Below are positions 24,241 to 37,800 of a stretch of 64,000 bases of DNA, one piece after another. The position numbers were made by a program, and so were the translations under genes. Each line of letters starts with the position of its first letter. The stretch's first letter is position 1. Source of the stretch: Todiramphus chloris collaris. Taxonomy: Eukaryota > Chordata > Aves > Coraciiformes > Alcedinidae. The notes below the pieces were generated by a model, which saw only the letters and a list, made by a program, of their open reading frames with translations, searched no databases and was not told the DNA's origin. The stretch spans positions 11,288,497 to 11,352,496 of the forward strand of contig JANVCC010010406.1 of assembly GCA_025345505.1 (NCBI GenBank), given 5' to 3'.

Positions 24241-24654
24241 CATATTAAACTTTCATGCAGTTTTCCTTCGCTGTTTTTTTCCAGCTAAAGGGTTCTTATA
24301 AACTTTCTTTCGTTTATTTAAGCCTGGTTTTCATTGCTGCAGTTTTGCATGGTTTGCCTTTGTTTAGTTTATTAACCCACAGGGTTACTTTAACTAAATA
24401 TTTGGGCTGAATACTTTGGGGTTGGATTTCAACGTTTTCTAACAAAATTACTGAGTTTTTTGAAGCCACACAGAGAACTCTGTGTTGACTTTATTAGTCA
24501 ATTTAACAGGCTATAAGGAAAATAAAAATAAGAAACATACTAGTGTATCCCCACCAGTGAGGAATGGGGTTGAAACTGGTCTCTTATTTAGTATTTCAGA
24601 TGCCATCGAGGCTGCGTTAACTTTACTAACATTTTAATAGAAATTACAAATGTA
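24241..24654. other. AT-rich spacer, nothing recognised
   Basis: AT-rich sequence with T runs and few CpGs between two CpG-enriched pockets. I see no feature here. Confidence 0.5.
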
Positions 24655-25040
24655 CAGTGCCTTCGCTTTTGCAGAAACCTGCCACGTCCTCCCCCCCCGT
24701 CCCTCAAGACTACGCGGACGTATTTTTAAGCCCTTCCTGGAGGGGGGAATTAAAAAAAAAAAACATAGGGAAAGGAATCCCAAACCCTAAAGAAGCCCCT
24801 CTCCCTGTGCTTGCTGACCTACGTCTCAGGCAAAGATGGTTAGGGGTGGTCTGGCCGCAGGGCCGGTGCTAGGGCAGGCAGCACACCCTTGTCTTGGGGG
24901 GAGCCCGCGGGGCACCGAGCCGCTCCGCGCCCGCGGAACATCGGCGCCATCCCATTGCAGCACTGCGCGAGGCCCTCGGGCTTAGGACTGGAGCTGAGCC
25001 CGGCTGCATGTGTTACCCGGGGAAGCTTCGCCACTTCACA
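24655..25040. promoter_or_regulatory. Second CpG-rich pocket
   Basis: Nearly 30 CpGs by hand count, densest at 24900-25020 (GAGCCGCTCCGCGCCCGCGG, then CGGCGCC and GCGCGAGG). It contains a C8 run near 24692 and an A11 run near 24757. It is smaller than the 21-22 kb island but lies in the same 4-kb block and may be a second promoter, a shore element or an enhancer. Frames open on both strands are compositional. Confidence 0.45.
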
Positions 25041-27501
25041 TCTTTGCAGATGCTGCTGCAGCCTTCTGTTGGGGCTGGCATGCTTTTTGGGGGTGTTTTT
25101 TGTTTTGTTTTCTCCTGGGAGATATGAGTGCTTGGACGGAAAGCAAGCTGTAGGCAATGATATGTGTTGAGAAGCAGAAGCTCAGCTACAGAAAGAAACC
25201 AAAACCCCCCCTGGCATGGTGCCAATTGTCTGGGTTGTAGGACCACTGTGGCATTGCCCCTCTGAGCAAAAGCAGGGTGGCAGCAAGCTGGCCAACTGCT
25301 TAGTGCAATGGAGTCCTCCAAGGTGATGCTATGAATATCAGTCACCAGTCCCTACAGGAACCCTTCCACGGACAGGGGTCTTCACTATGGCTCACATCTC
25401 TCCTAGCAAGTAATGGTCCCATTGCAGCACTAGGCACATAGTGGATTGCTGTACAGATGGGTCCATTGTGGAGTACTTCGTCTGGAGATGGCCCAGTGCT
25501 TGAACAGTATACTTCTACTCTTTAAAGGCCAGTAATGTCTCCTGGGCATCCCCGGTGTAGGGATCAGTAAGTCCTTCATGGCTGACAGATGTAATTTCCA
25601 GTGGTGATCTGCAGAGGTAGATCATCTCAAACCCCAGGAAAGAAAGAGGAAGAGTAGCAGAGTGTGGGAACACTATGGCTGCAATGAGACATCAAGAACA
25701 GGCTGGAGATGTCTGGGGCTAGAGAAACAGGAGCTGACAGAGACATGTAGAGAGGGAAGAGGAGCAGGTCAAAGTGAGAAGTATCTTTGCAGGGCCTCTC
25801 TGAAGGAGTAGATAGGGGCAAAACCTGCATTTGTCACCATGACAGAAAAAGACATTGCAGCTTTCAAAATGCCAAACACCACAAACCAAAGTGAGAGTTA
25901 TGCCTGTGTAGATGAATGAGAAAACCTCTCTGTAAAACCTGGGTAGACATAACCAGGAAGTGAAAACTTACTTTTCTGTAAGCCCAGACAGAACTACAGT
26001 TGGGTTACAGGCCTGGGAGAGAGACCCAGTGGGTGTCTCTGACAGATGTCAGAGACACAGTCCAAAATTTTAGAAAAGGTACCAAAGTGTGGTGTTAATT
26101 CCCACCAACTATTCCAATAACTTTCCAAATCTCAGGCCTAGATACTACAAGGCTGTGAATCCCAAGACAGATGTATATGTGCATCTAACAGGGAGATATT
26201 CCTTCACTTGCTTTAGGCAGTTCTGGGCAAGACCTTAGAACAAAAATGCACCGCTCTTGCAATCCCTCTCAATCATAAATCAGTCTATCAGCAGCGATCA
26301 ACAGTAACTCAAAAGCAAAAGTATGTCATGTATGTCAATGGGATTAATTCAATGTGAAAATGAAGTAGCCATTTGTGATAGACCAGCTTACTGCCAATAT
26401 ACAACAGCGAGACAGTCCACTGCTATCCTGATAATAAACATAAATGTACAACTTCCTAAAGCATGTCCCATCTCATTAACATGACATCGATACACTTTTT
26501 CTGATATCAGCATGAGAGGGTAAACAAGAAAGTTCTACTTTAATATATTACATATTTTTGTTTTACTTACTTACCATTGCATCTTGCAAAATATTTTGTG
26601 GTCTCCTGAATTTAAAAGGGCAGTGCAGAAAGTCTGTGTTAGAGACAGGATTAGCTTTCAGAAGAAATAAGAGCTTGGAGCTTAGCTAACAGTGAAGAAA
26701 TAAGATAACTCTACAATAAAGGGCTAATAAATGTTTACTCTGTTAAGCACTGCTATTATTTCTCCCTCTCACAAGTGATCTCGCAGTAGTATTATGCCAA
26801 AAAATTAGGATTACTATATTAAAACCAGATTTTCTAAAGCTCATTCAGAATTTCCAGCAGCAGTGTTTTGTTTCATTAAGTAATAAGAAGACACAAACTG
26901 TTACTTTGTTATGAGAAGTTCCACATTTTCCTTCACACAAGAAAGCAAATTCTCAATAACATAAATGATTGATTGTACTTCAGTCTGAGGCCTGGTGAAG
27001 TGTGGCATCAATAACAAGTGAGAAGAGCAGGTGAGCTAGAGAAACATTGACATAACATGGAAAAGAAGAACAGGGAGATAAACAGGTTAGAAGATGAAAC
27101 AGAGAAAAAAAGACATGATGAGAAAGACACCAAAGATGAAAGTTTTCTACTGTAGCTGTGCAAATTGATAAACCCTTCTCTTACTATTTTATTCCCTGCT
27201 GGACATGGAGTTGAGAAAAACATTACTAAATCTCCAGTTGGATTTGATGTAATCAAAATCCTTAGATTTTGATTTCCTTGTTAACATAAGATACTGTAAA
27301 ACTCTTGGGCCCAGCTCTCAATCCCAGCTCCTTGCTTTGCAGGGTCCCAAAATGTGTACCTCATCTCTGGCTTCATTCAGTGTGTTAACTCCAGCTGCAG
27401 TTAACATTAATTAACAAAGGAAGAAAGGCTAAACCAATTGTTGACTGATCTCCATGTTAGCCACCTTTGAAGCCACCCTTAACAGCTATAGAACAAGAAT
27501 T
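25041..27501. other. Intergenic DNA, no gene recognised
   Basis: The sequence returns to low CpG and AT-rich composition. All frames are short. No repeat family or RNA gene was recognised. Confidence 0.55.
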
Positions 27502-27645
27502 ACAGAATCATAGAATTGTCAGGGTTGGGAGGGACCTTAATGATCACCTCGTTCCAACTCCCCTGCCATGGGCAGGGACACCTCCCACTAAAGCAGGTTG
27601 CTCAGAGCCCCATCCAGCCTGGTCTTAAAAACTTCCAAGGATGGG
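27502..27645 (-). mobile_element. CR1 LINE 3' end, reverse strand
   Basis: The plus strand reads ACAGAATCATAGAATTGTCAG, then GGGAGGGACCTTAATGATCA, then the GGGCAGGGACACCTCCCACT segment and GGTTGCTCAGAGCCCCATCC. This is the reverse complement of the last 140 bp of CR1, with the terminal octamer repeat at the low-coordinate end. It is 5'-truncated and non-coding, and less decayed than the copy at 2.6 kb. Confidence 0.93.
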
Positions 27646-30600
27646 AATGAAAATAGAGCACAGCACTTTTTATATGTAGGACTGAAGATATGTCATCATG
27701 ATATTGTGCATTAATTATTCTTTTTTCAAGGATGGCATTCACATCCCTTGGTACTGTAATCAGTATTGAAAAGAAAGATCCTAACAAGAAGAACCAATCC
27801 ACAGCAGAACACACCACCCCCACCCCATAATAATAAATTACATAATTATCCAGTAATATCCAGTAATTTGAAGCACCAATATGTATCCCACAAAATAAAA
27901 ATCTTTCCCACAGCTACAGTCTTATTTCTGTATGGGTTAGATGTGCATGAGGGGGGCAATAGACAGGCCCTATATATATCCAACATAACAGAGCACGTAG
28001 GCACAGGAAAGAGTAAGATATCAAACTTTAGCACCATGAATCTTTTGCTACAGAAAATTCTGGTTTTGGTGATGAGAATTCAGTCCTAGGCTAATTAAAT
28101 ACATGAAGCTGTACAAAATTTCATCAGTGCTTTTTTTTTCTAATGAATGTTGTATAGTGTTGAATATCTGTAATATGAATGCTTAACTATTTGTTATGTA
28201 GCTTTTTGGTCTGAGAAATATGAAATATATAGTAGCAATGGTGGTGTGACGTACTATAAAAAGTAGATGTGGTTGATTGTCAGATGATTTATGCATGGTG
28301 ACTCACATCATGGCTATTTCAGAACAAGGCAATTGTTTCATATGTGTGCCACGTCATCATTGTTACTTACTATATATGCTAGTGACCTTGAACTTGTTCA
28401 GAGGTTTGCATTGTTGTGAGCCCTTGAGGATGAGGAATAAAAGACAAACTCTGCACTTTAAATAGAAAAGCCACATGGTGAGTAAGATGGGACACCAGGG
28501 CACAGAGAGGTAAGCACACCTCCCCAAGAGCAGGCAGCAACTCAATGCTGCCTTCCACCATGGGTATTTCTTTATTTGGCCTCACAGTAAACCCCTAGGT
28601 TTTTTATGTGTGAAAGCCATAATGAATTGTTTAAGCGGTGCAACACAAGAGGAAGCAATGCACGATTTCTGCATCTGGTTTAATGGATGCAGGAACAGAG
28701 GCAGTTCACTAGACAGACGCAAATACTGTCAACTGTGAGGGTATGACAGTGCCTTGAACACCGTATTTCACTGATATGACACCACTGTTAACCATCTTTA
28801 TGCAATATATGTATGCACATTGACAGTGTGATTTCTTGTATACTATTTTTTTCAGGTGAAGTGTTTAACTATTTGTGTGTAGATACATTCTCAAATACAC
28901 AGTGCATTGCCATCTACAGGGAAAGTATGTACTGCTGTAGTTTCCCCAAACTTCTTTGGGTTGCAACACTTACAGAGATGTTTTGGGGAAGTGGAATTAA
29001 AGGATAAACAGCTGGTTAGGAGTATGTTCCATTAACTCCATAGGGAATGAGTGGCTTTTGGGAAAGATGAGGATGAAATCATGTTTGGAGGAGTTGGTGT
29101 TACCCGGGAGAGAATATTTTGTTTTCCCATGTTGTGGACGTAGCACCTAAGAAATTATTGTATAAGAAATACTCTAGACACATTTTTAATTTCTTTTTGT
29201 GTGCGCGTGTGCAAAAATGGTGTATTCATGCATAATCAGAGAGAGCTCTGTACTCCTGTAATATAGCATTAGTAGGCTGACCACTTTTAAAAAAAAAAAA
29301 AATCACCCAACTTTCAGAAAACCACTTTCTGTATAGATGTGGATCTAGGCTGTCCAGAAGATTTGCAGAGTGATTTCAAGTACTGGTTACAGGTTGTATA
29401 TATATTATACTATCAATTGATGCTGATTTAATCCAGTATTTTGTGGTATATGTCACTAGTATTTTCCTATTCTAAGTATTAGAGTTCTGCAAAAGTCCTC
29501 CTTTATAAAAAAAAATCTTATGATTTTCAAAATAACTTCCCTGCATGACAGTGTTACAATATGAATAACAGGCCTAAATTTGTCCTATTACATGAAATAC
29601 AGTCACTTCTCAGTATAATGACATAATTGAGAGTACAGTGCTGTTCAAAATTTTTTGAGCATTTATGGAATATTCCTCCAAATATGCTAAATATGAAACA
29701 TAAGGGTAGACACAGTGAAAGTTGTCTTTATCTGTGTCAGCTCATGATCATTTAGGAGGTGCTATCCCGCCTCCCTTGATTTCTGAGTTAACTTTATGAA
29801 CATGGGCAAAATTAGGTACCACCACATTTTCTGAGTCCAGATACTAACAAAAGGCAACATTATCCTCTCCCCCTTTCAGGACCTGGTGCTGAAAACCATC
29901 ATCATTCTGACTGACAGAACAATTAGTGTTGTCAGCAGAGAAAATAGTCAGTGAACCAACTGAAGGCCAATGTGTTTATTTTCCCACTCGGAGATGTAGT
30001 CTTCCCAGGTGGAGACTCTGAAAACATTCCTGCTAAAGCTGACATGGGTTTGACTTTGGTGAGGGATCGGTCTACTCTGAGCAGGAAATTAATCCAAACG
30101 TTTAAGAGAAAGCAATACAAGCTGCAGTGAGCACATGGGGATACATAGCTATATCACTGTCTCCACACAGAGACAATTCTCTCTTTTTGAGACCATGCAC
30201 TTTTTCTGATTATTTTCCAAGCAAAACACATGTAAATAATAAAACAGGGTGGTGTTTGTAAGGTCAGAAAAGCTGCATAAGGCAGCATGTGGTAATAGCC
30301 TATCAGAGAAGACTCACAAATTGCATCACACAACTCTTTAATTAAGTTACAAAATTAACTCAGAGTTATTACACTATCTAAACATCCTCTCTTGCTTTTC
30401 TTCAATTTCCAAATTCTGCTTCGGATAAACTACATACTACAAGTATGGACCTCCTTTCTGTTTATGGAATGCGCCTTTTCTATTGAAAACTAATATACAA
30501 ATCTTCTGCAAACCAGTTCATCTAACTAAGCCAATTCTCTTTCTGCCACTGAGTGCACTATTTCTGAAGCTATTTCTATTAGATGGTATCATTAGATGTG

Positions 30601-33600
30601 ATCAGAGAAGCAGCACAGGGCAATGCAAAGAGAAGTTTCAACCTTCTTTTTTAGGCCTTTGATTGGGATACTGCAGTAAAAGTGAATGCTCTGTGGTGTA
30701 GTGGCTTATTTTTAGAATTCTAAAAGGTTCTTCTGTTGTCATCTGTATCAGTAAGGATGAAGACATTTTCCCCTGGGGAATCTCTAAGGAAGCATTAGCC
30801 ACAAGGAGCTTAGGAAGGCATCCATGTATGAAAGTGTAACCCGTTAAACCTGCAAAACAGTGTCGTTTTGCAATAGCTTATATATGTGATTTGTCAAGAT
30901 AGCCTAACACAGCAATGGGGAAAGGGGGTCTACAGAAAAGACAAGGATTTCTGCAAGCAGAACCCTCTTCCACAGTCTGTATTTGATGGAAATCCTGGAT
31001 ACATAACAGAGGTCACTGGTAGCCAGCCAGCATCTGCGGGCACAGGAAGATATATGTAATTCTAGCTAGGAGAATTTTATCTCCACCACAGTAAAGCACA
31101 AGTGTTTGGGCAGGAGATGAAAGAGCAGATGAGGAAATCATCAGAAGCCACTGGCGGCCCTGTGCTCCAAAAAACCCCCCTTCTTTATCAACTTTGGTGG
31201 AAAATCCTGCTCCAGGAGAGTCTCCCAGTCTGAAAGGACTTTATGAAATATGTTGTTAGAGTTGGATTTGAAAAAAAAAATTTAGTTTTTTCATTCTGTC
31301 TCGTGACAGATGTGACAGTTATTTTGTGTCATTGCCATGTTTTAAGAGCCTACAATGCTGATAAAAAATAATGTTATACATGGTGCAGTGCTGATGTTTT
31401 AAGATTGATGTGGGACAACTAGAGCGGATTAGGGAGAATACTGATAAGGAAAGCAAAATAAACAATGTTGATTGTCCTTTGGCTGCCCAAAAGCAAGACA
31501 GCAAGTCCCTCATCATTAGACCCAGGGCTGTTCCCTACCAGATCCCTACATGCCAGGTGCCCTTGGCACAGCTCTGCTGAGAGTCAGGGCCAAGGAGGAC
31601 AGGAGACTTGGGGAGGGAAGGCACTCAGTATGGGGTGCTGAGCACTTGTGTATCTTTTTCACTTTACTGGGAGAACAAATCCAGAAAGGGCATGTTGGTA
31701 AACTGTGCGGAAATCCTCAGTGTTTGTGGTGTTACCCCATTGTGAGTTTTGCTTTGCAAGAAATAAAACATCTCTTGATTTCAAATGTTGCCTTCCACAG
31801 ATTGCCCACACACTCATCCCATAGTCTTAGAAGCACTGGCCACTGTTCCCTGCAACCTTTACCCTCAGGCCTTCACTCTCCTAGAGATGCTGATTAAAAC
31901 TAGTCAGCTGAATGAGGGAAAAATGCATTTGCCAAAACAAAAAAAAGCGAAAAAAACTACTCAAAACAAAACAACTCTTGTTTACAGACAACCCATATGT
32001 AAAGCTATTAAGAGATATGTGCAAACATGCAGAGATTTAAAATGAAGGAGCCTGAGGTTAGAGGCTGAGATCACCATGAATCCCAGCAGGAACTCTATGC
32101 CATGCCATAAAACACTTCATGTGCTCCACTATGACTGCATGTCAGAGAGCATTTGCAAGGGTCTAAGGAATGTACAGACAGATTTTTTTTTTTTGTAAGA
32201 TGAGTGAATAAAGCATGAGAATTTGTTTTTAAAAATTGTTAGTCTGACTAGATGCATAAATTTCAATTCTGTGGGCATGCAGAAATGACTACAAATACAG
32301 TTCACCACTGCTTCTCCTCTCCCCCTAGATGCAAGATTTCATCAGCATCACGGACATTTGTTGAGCTTGTTTGCTCCCTGCAGCCTATGACTTTGAGTAT
32401 TTACTGTTGCTTCCCTGTGTTAGCTATCCCTCCTTCCCACCCTTCTATATTTGACAGCAGATGTTCACCCTCCTCTGTGCTCCAGAGTGTGGCTACATCC
32501 TTGGGTGGTCCAGATTCCCCCAGGGAAACCAAAACTCCTTGAACAAGAAAATGGGAGCTGCAGGAAGGCAGATAAACCATCTTTCATTCCCCTTACTTAA
32601 AATACAGCAGAACCAGCGTATTTTCCCTGTTTAAAGAATTTGGGGCTGGTGGGCTAGTCTGTCTGCTCCAGCAACTGAGCCTTTCTCCCTGATGATGGTC
32701 TGTTCTGGGTACCCATGCCTGAAACTTATAGACCAGCAGTATGTCAGGAGCAGTGAGTAAAGCAGCAGGAGAAAAGTCTGCTTGCTGGTGATGGCATATC
32801 ATGTCTGTATGTTCCTGGGGACAGCAGGCATTTAAATGAGAGGAGAGGGTCATTAAGTGCAAGTCAATGGAAAAGAACCTGCATAGGTTAGATAGGGAGA
32901 TGATCAAGCTGGGTAATGGATGGTCCATCCTGCTAGAGACCACTCTCATGATGAGCAGGTAATTGTGGCACTGACAGCAAGTCACGCAACTCTGGACCAA
33001 CAACAGTGTTATGTTCATCCAAGCCCAGGGAAACCCAGCAAGGTATGCTTACACAAGTCCTTAACTCCAGAACAGGAACAATGATCTGTGCAGGGTCAGT
33101 TGAGAAGCTGCTATCTTGTGAAAAGAATTTGCTGTCCTGAATTTGCTGGGGGATGCTGCCCCACTGTTCTGAACTAAAATTCAGTTTGGTAACCTTTGAT
33201 GCATAAATAAAGCTTAACGCGTCACTGGTGATTACACACAGGGCAGGGCCGCAAGCCCTTGCCGTCCCGATGGCATTGCCCCTAGGAAATGAAATGTCTG
33301 AGTCAGTGGCTGTGCCTGCATTTGCTTCCTCAGGACTGTCCCTATGTGGCCTGAGAGTGGCAAGCTCAGGGAGCTAGGCATGGGGGGATGGAAGTGAATG
33401 TCATATCAGGGGTACAGCAGTGGTAGAGCTGGGACATTTCTCCACCTCAGGTCCATGCTGGGTTGTGGAGTGTGGTAAAGTGCCCAGGAACTGGTGCCAT
33501 GTCCAGAACAAAACAAACAAAACCTAAACTGGAAGTAGCAAGAGGTCTGAGAGACACTTGGGCTATGGACTGTGTCAGGTTTGCAGGATCCCCTCTCCTG

Positions 33601-34371
33601 CACCTTCTAGTGGCCTTCATCACTACAGTGCCCTGAACTCTCCTCCTACTGCTTAAAAGTAGACAATGATTTTCAAATCTCCAGTACTCAGAAAGTCAAA
33701 ATCTCCCAGAGGTTTCAAGTTGTACAGTTAGCACTCACATCTTGTTTGAAATGCAATCAAGTTCCTGGCAGGAGGTTTCTGCCACTCTAGTGCCTTGGGA
33801 CTGGTCTCCTGTTGTCTGCTACATTCTACTTCAGGTGCTCAGTTTCAGTCTGCTGCCATGCCTATCCTCTACCATGTCTGTGGCAAGTCATCCGTAGGGG
33901 CACAACACTGTGGGTGACCCTTGCCTGCTATCCCCAGAGATGGCTGCCAGCATGGGGCGGTGGTCCAAGGAGGCTCCTGTACCACTGTTGAGCACTGCAG
34001 TGGCAGTGCCTGGGACCACGATGGCCAAGGACATGGTCTCCTGTAGGCCATTTGTGTGCAGGGTGAGCCTGGTCCCCAGGAATGTTAGTCTCATATTGTC
34101 TTTAGTGGCTGGATGTTGATGTGACTGGAGGTCATGTGAAGAAATTCACAACAGGTAAAGAAAAGTATGTAAGCTTAAGTCACTTTATAGCAGGGAGCAG
34201 AGGCTTCCTGTGGGCATCCAGGAATCATGATTTCCAAATATTACTGTAGTCCAGGAGTGAAAGCATCTGATATAGAGACCCACAGACTACTGGAGAAAGG
34301 TGGAGGAGTGGTGAGATGAGGACACAGGAAAGTCAGCAGTTCTGCTAAAGTATTTCCCATTCAAAATATTC
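27646..34371. other. Intergenic DNA, no gene recognised
   Basis: AT-rich unique sequence with A- and T-rich runs (29288-29300, 31269, 32187) and TATATATATTATAC near 29397. Several 60-140-codon frames on both strands have no family signature. An imperfect GC-rich hairpin (GGCAGGG ... CCCTTGCC) lies near 33243-33265. Confidence 0.55.
31933..31977. repeat. A/C-rich low-complexity tract
   Basis: AAAACAA words, an A8 run and CAAAACAAAACAAC at the end on the plus strand. This is a small member of the A/C-rich class. Confidence 0.7.
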
Positions 34372-34846
34372 TAGACCTGTTGGAGCGGGTCCAGAGGAGG
34401 CCCACAAAGATGATCAGAGGGCTGGAACACCTCTCCTTTGAGAACAAGCTGAGGGAGCTGGGGTTGTTCAGCCTGGAGAAAAGAAGGCTCCAGGGAGACC
34501 TTATAATGGCCTTCCAGTACTCAAAGGGGGCCTACAAGAAAGTTGGGAAGGGACTTTTTACAAGGGCTTGTAATGATAGCATAAGGAGTACTGGCTTCAG
34601 ACTGAAAGAGGGTAGATTTAGATTAGAAATTAGGACAAAATTCTTCACTGGAACAGATTGCCCAGGGAAATTGTGGATGCTCCATCACTGGATGTGTTCA
34701 AGACCAGGCTGGATTAGGCTTTGAGCAACCTGGTCTTGTGAGAGATGTCCCTGCCTGTGGCAGGGGGATTGGAACTAGATGGTATTTAAGGTTCTTCCAA
34801 CCCCAACCCCAACCACTCTATGATTCTATGATTCTTTCTATGATTT
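34372..34846 (+). mobile_element. CR1 LINE, 5'-truncated, intact 3' end
   Basis: About 475 bp of CR1 on the plus strand, from the GACCTGTTGGAGCGGGTCC block to the terminal ATTCTATGATTCT repeats. The translated start (34380 on) shows the CR1 C-terminal signature [20 protein letters not shown] and [11 protein letters not shown], then AFQYSKGAYKKVGKGLF and EGRFRLEIRTKFFT. Compared with the copy at 40.7 kb, about 19 bases are missing after TTCTTCAC (34641-34648), where repeated CAC/TAC ends suggest a microhomology deletion; this breaks the frame. A CCAACCCC triplet repeat precedes the tail. It is non-functional. Confidence 0.95.
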
Positions 34847-37800
34847 TGAGAAACACTGATGGGCAAAACTCACTGAAACAAGTGGGAGCAAAGACCTCCA
34901 CAAGATCTCCCGTCAAATCTCTAGGGTTAAGACCCTCATTCTCCTCGTGCTCTTCCACAGTTAAAGTTGTCTTTCTGACATTAGTGCAGGGCAGTCCCAA
35001 TGGCTCCCTCTGTCTCCCACACCAGCTCTGCTTGCCATCCAGCTGTGCCCATCCAGCTGTGCAGTCCAGGGCAGGGGGAGTCTGTAGCACCGTGCCACAG
35101 CTGTAGGTAAGCTGCTAAGCCAGACGTTGCCCTCCACATTGCTCTGCTAAGCAGAGCACAGACCAGCTGCAGAGCACGCCAGGACCTCCTCTCCACAGTT
35201 TATCATGGTGTGTCAGGTAGTGCTCTGGTTCACAACATCATCTCATGCTTTTGAAGGCAGAGTAGAATTGGAGCCAGTGTTTTTGGTACTTGGGCTGTAG
35301 TGTTTCACAATAACTATCTCTGCAGAGGTAAAGCATAGTGTATTGTCACTAAAGAGGGGATAAACCTTCTGTGGCAGGCTTTTGTAGATCAGCATAAAAA
35401 CCAGTCACTCTGTGCCTCTCTGAGACACAGATGTGTTATAAACATCACCTAGGGTTGTGCTTCTGTGTTCATGGAATTTGCTGTGGCATCCAGCTCTTGT
35501 GCAAGAAATGTGCTCCAGAATCTAGAGTTTCATTTCTATGTATAAGACACATTGTTAGCCATGATGGGTATGAAATCAAATTATTAAAAGCAGGAACCAA
35601 GTGTAAATCTTTGTCATGCCGAGTTTGCAGGCAGCCTGGCAAAGAGTTCTGAAGTAGGTGAACTGTCTCAATGATCTCAACAGGTTATTAACTTTGAAGC
35701 TTTCAGTCTAAAACATAAAAGCCAGTGCTATTAATAGCTTACTACCTGCAAGGAGGCTGTAGTGAATACAGCCTGAAACCTTCCTTTTCATTGGTTGGGG
35801 AGTAGTCATGGTGTTAGTTAGTCCCACATCCATATCTGAGCTTTTGCCTTAATGTGTAGGACATCCACTCAGTTAATGCACTGTTTTCCAATCCAGCATC
35901 TGCTGAGCTTGGCCAGATGCCTTCTGAGACCAGCCCACTAACCCACTTTCCTCCAAGAAGTGGTGTTGCCTCCATGAGGTGGTCTGGGTGGTTAGATATG
36001 CAGCAACTTTGGCAGCCAGACATTGAGGGGTGGCAAGAAGCACTCAGGTGTATGGTGTCCCTCTTTGGCTTTACACTGGGACAGAGAAGGAGTGCTTATG
36101 CCTTCCAGGCCAGCGAAATGCAAAAGGAGATGCTTTTTGTCATTGCCTCTTGGTCTCTGTCTGTGTGCACACCCAACCAGCCTAGGCACAGGCGGTGAGC
36201 AGGCAGGCCAGGACAGGGACCTGACTTCAACTTGTAACATGGAGGTTTCTCTAGAAATACTTTAAGAGCACTTTCTCCCAAGCAGCTGCTGTGTCTCCCC
36301 CGACAACGTTTTTGATGCTGCAGTGCAGTTCTTATATTCAGACCTCTAGCGCTTTGATCTTCAGGTGGAAACCGGTGGAGGAATTGAATGTTAGCTCACT
36401 GGCAGGGATGCTGCTGTTTATGTTCCCAATGTAATTCATCATTCTCCCCTACTCCCCCCATTCTGAGTTGTGAAGCTGCTGTGGTGTTTCTGATCTGGCT
36501 ACTCACAGTGCCACAAACTCCTGCATCTGTGCAGCAACATTTCAACAGTGCCTTTGGCAACAGGGAGAGAGGGGTCAGCAGAGGATAGCGCAACAGTGGG
36601 GCACAGAGCTGCACTCTGTAGGGGTGCCAAGAGGGAAATAGAGACTATTAAAGAACAAGCTAGCGCATCTTGCAGAGAGTCTGTAGGGTACAGAAGAGTG
36701 GTGGAGGAAAAGGAGAAGGGCCAGAAGGGCACACAGCTTGGGCTTGCTTAATATTTTACTTTCCATCCCAACCACAGGTATAATTAAAAGCACAGTTTAG
36801 TCCTGGTTTCCTTTTGCTAATTTTCTTTTTCTAGACCTGTTACACAAGTTACACATGCAATGCATTTGAAATAACAAGGCAAGAGAGCATCAAAGAGACT
36901 CATGTATATAAGGAGTTGCCCAGGCTTTCCGCTGAGCTGTTCCCCACTGCCGGGAAGCCCTGCATTAAGGGCTGGCCTGGACTGTGTGTGAGGCCCCGAG
37001 CAAAGAGTGGCTTTTGCAGACAGCTGGGGACTGGAATCAAGTCGCGATTGGCCTCCCCCTGTGCTTGCGCTGCTGGAGACAGGAACAGCCTGCTAGGAGC
37101 AGGGTTTACACAGGATGCTAGACCCCAAGGAGCTGCTGAATTTTAGGGACTTTCTGCCTGTCATTTATATTATGGAATTAGACTATGGCGGATAACCATC
37201 ACACACACAAAAAATAGTCATGCTGGGACTTATCAAACACACATGCAAGAGCAAGCATGAAGCACTCCAGGCTAGGCAGTGGAGTGGATGCTGTTTGAAA
37301 TGTAGGTGCTTGAGCAAGGAAGCAAACGAGCACAAAGGATCAATATTGACTGCTGTCTAATTCCAGTGCAAACTCCACATGCAGGCAAGGGACACAGCAG
37401 CAGAGCTGCTTAGAGGATGAGGCAATGGTTTGCTTCCCCTGTTTCTGAATCCATAAAAGCTGTGTACCTCATTCAAGTGATGGTGACGGATACTACAGGA
37501 AAGCTACAGAAGTTCTTGCTGCACAAGAATTTGTTGGTAATAATGGCATGAGTGAAACCAAGAACAGCAACCTCAGAATTCCTGTAGGGATCACCATCCT
37601 TCCTCCAGTGCTCCCAACCAGCTGTAAAGACACGGAGAGTAATTCATGGAAAGGAGCAGGTCGTGAAATGATGTGCACTGTTGCCAAAGTCTGAACAAAT
37701 TGCATTTTTCTGTTTTTCTTCTGCATTTGGCATTGATGTGATTTCTCACTAGAGTAGGACAGTGTTTTATTCCTCTTTCAAACAAATGTGGAGCCATTCC

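Noticed and set aside
29636-29675. Possible Tc1/mariner-like terminal sequence (CAGTGCTGTTCAAAATTTTTTG)
   Set aside because: No matching inverted end or transposase remnant nearby; AT-rich coincidence is likely.
33243-33265. GC-rich hairpin GGCAGGG ... CCCTTGCC
   Set aside because: Arms are short and contain a bulge; not distinguishable from chance.
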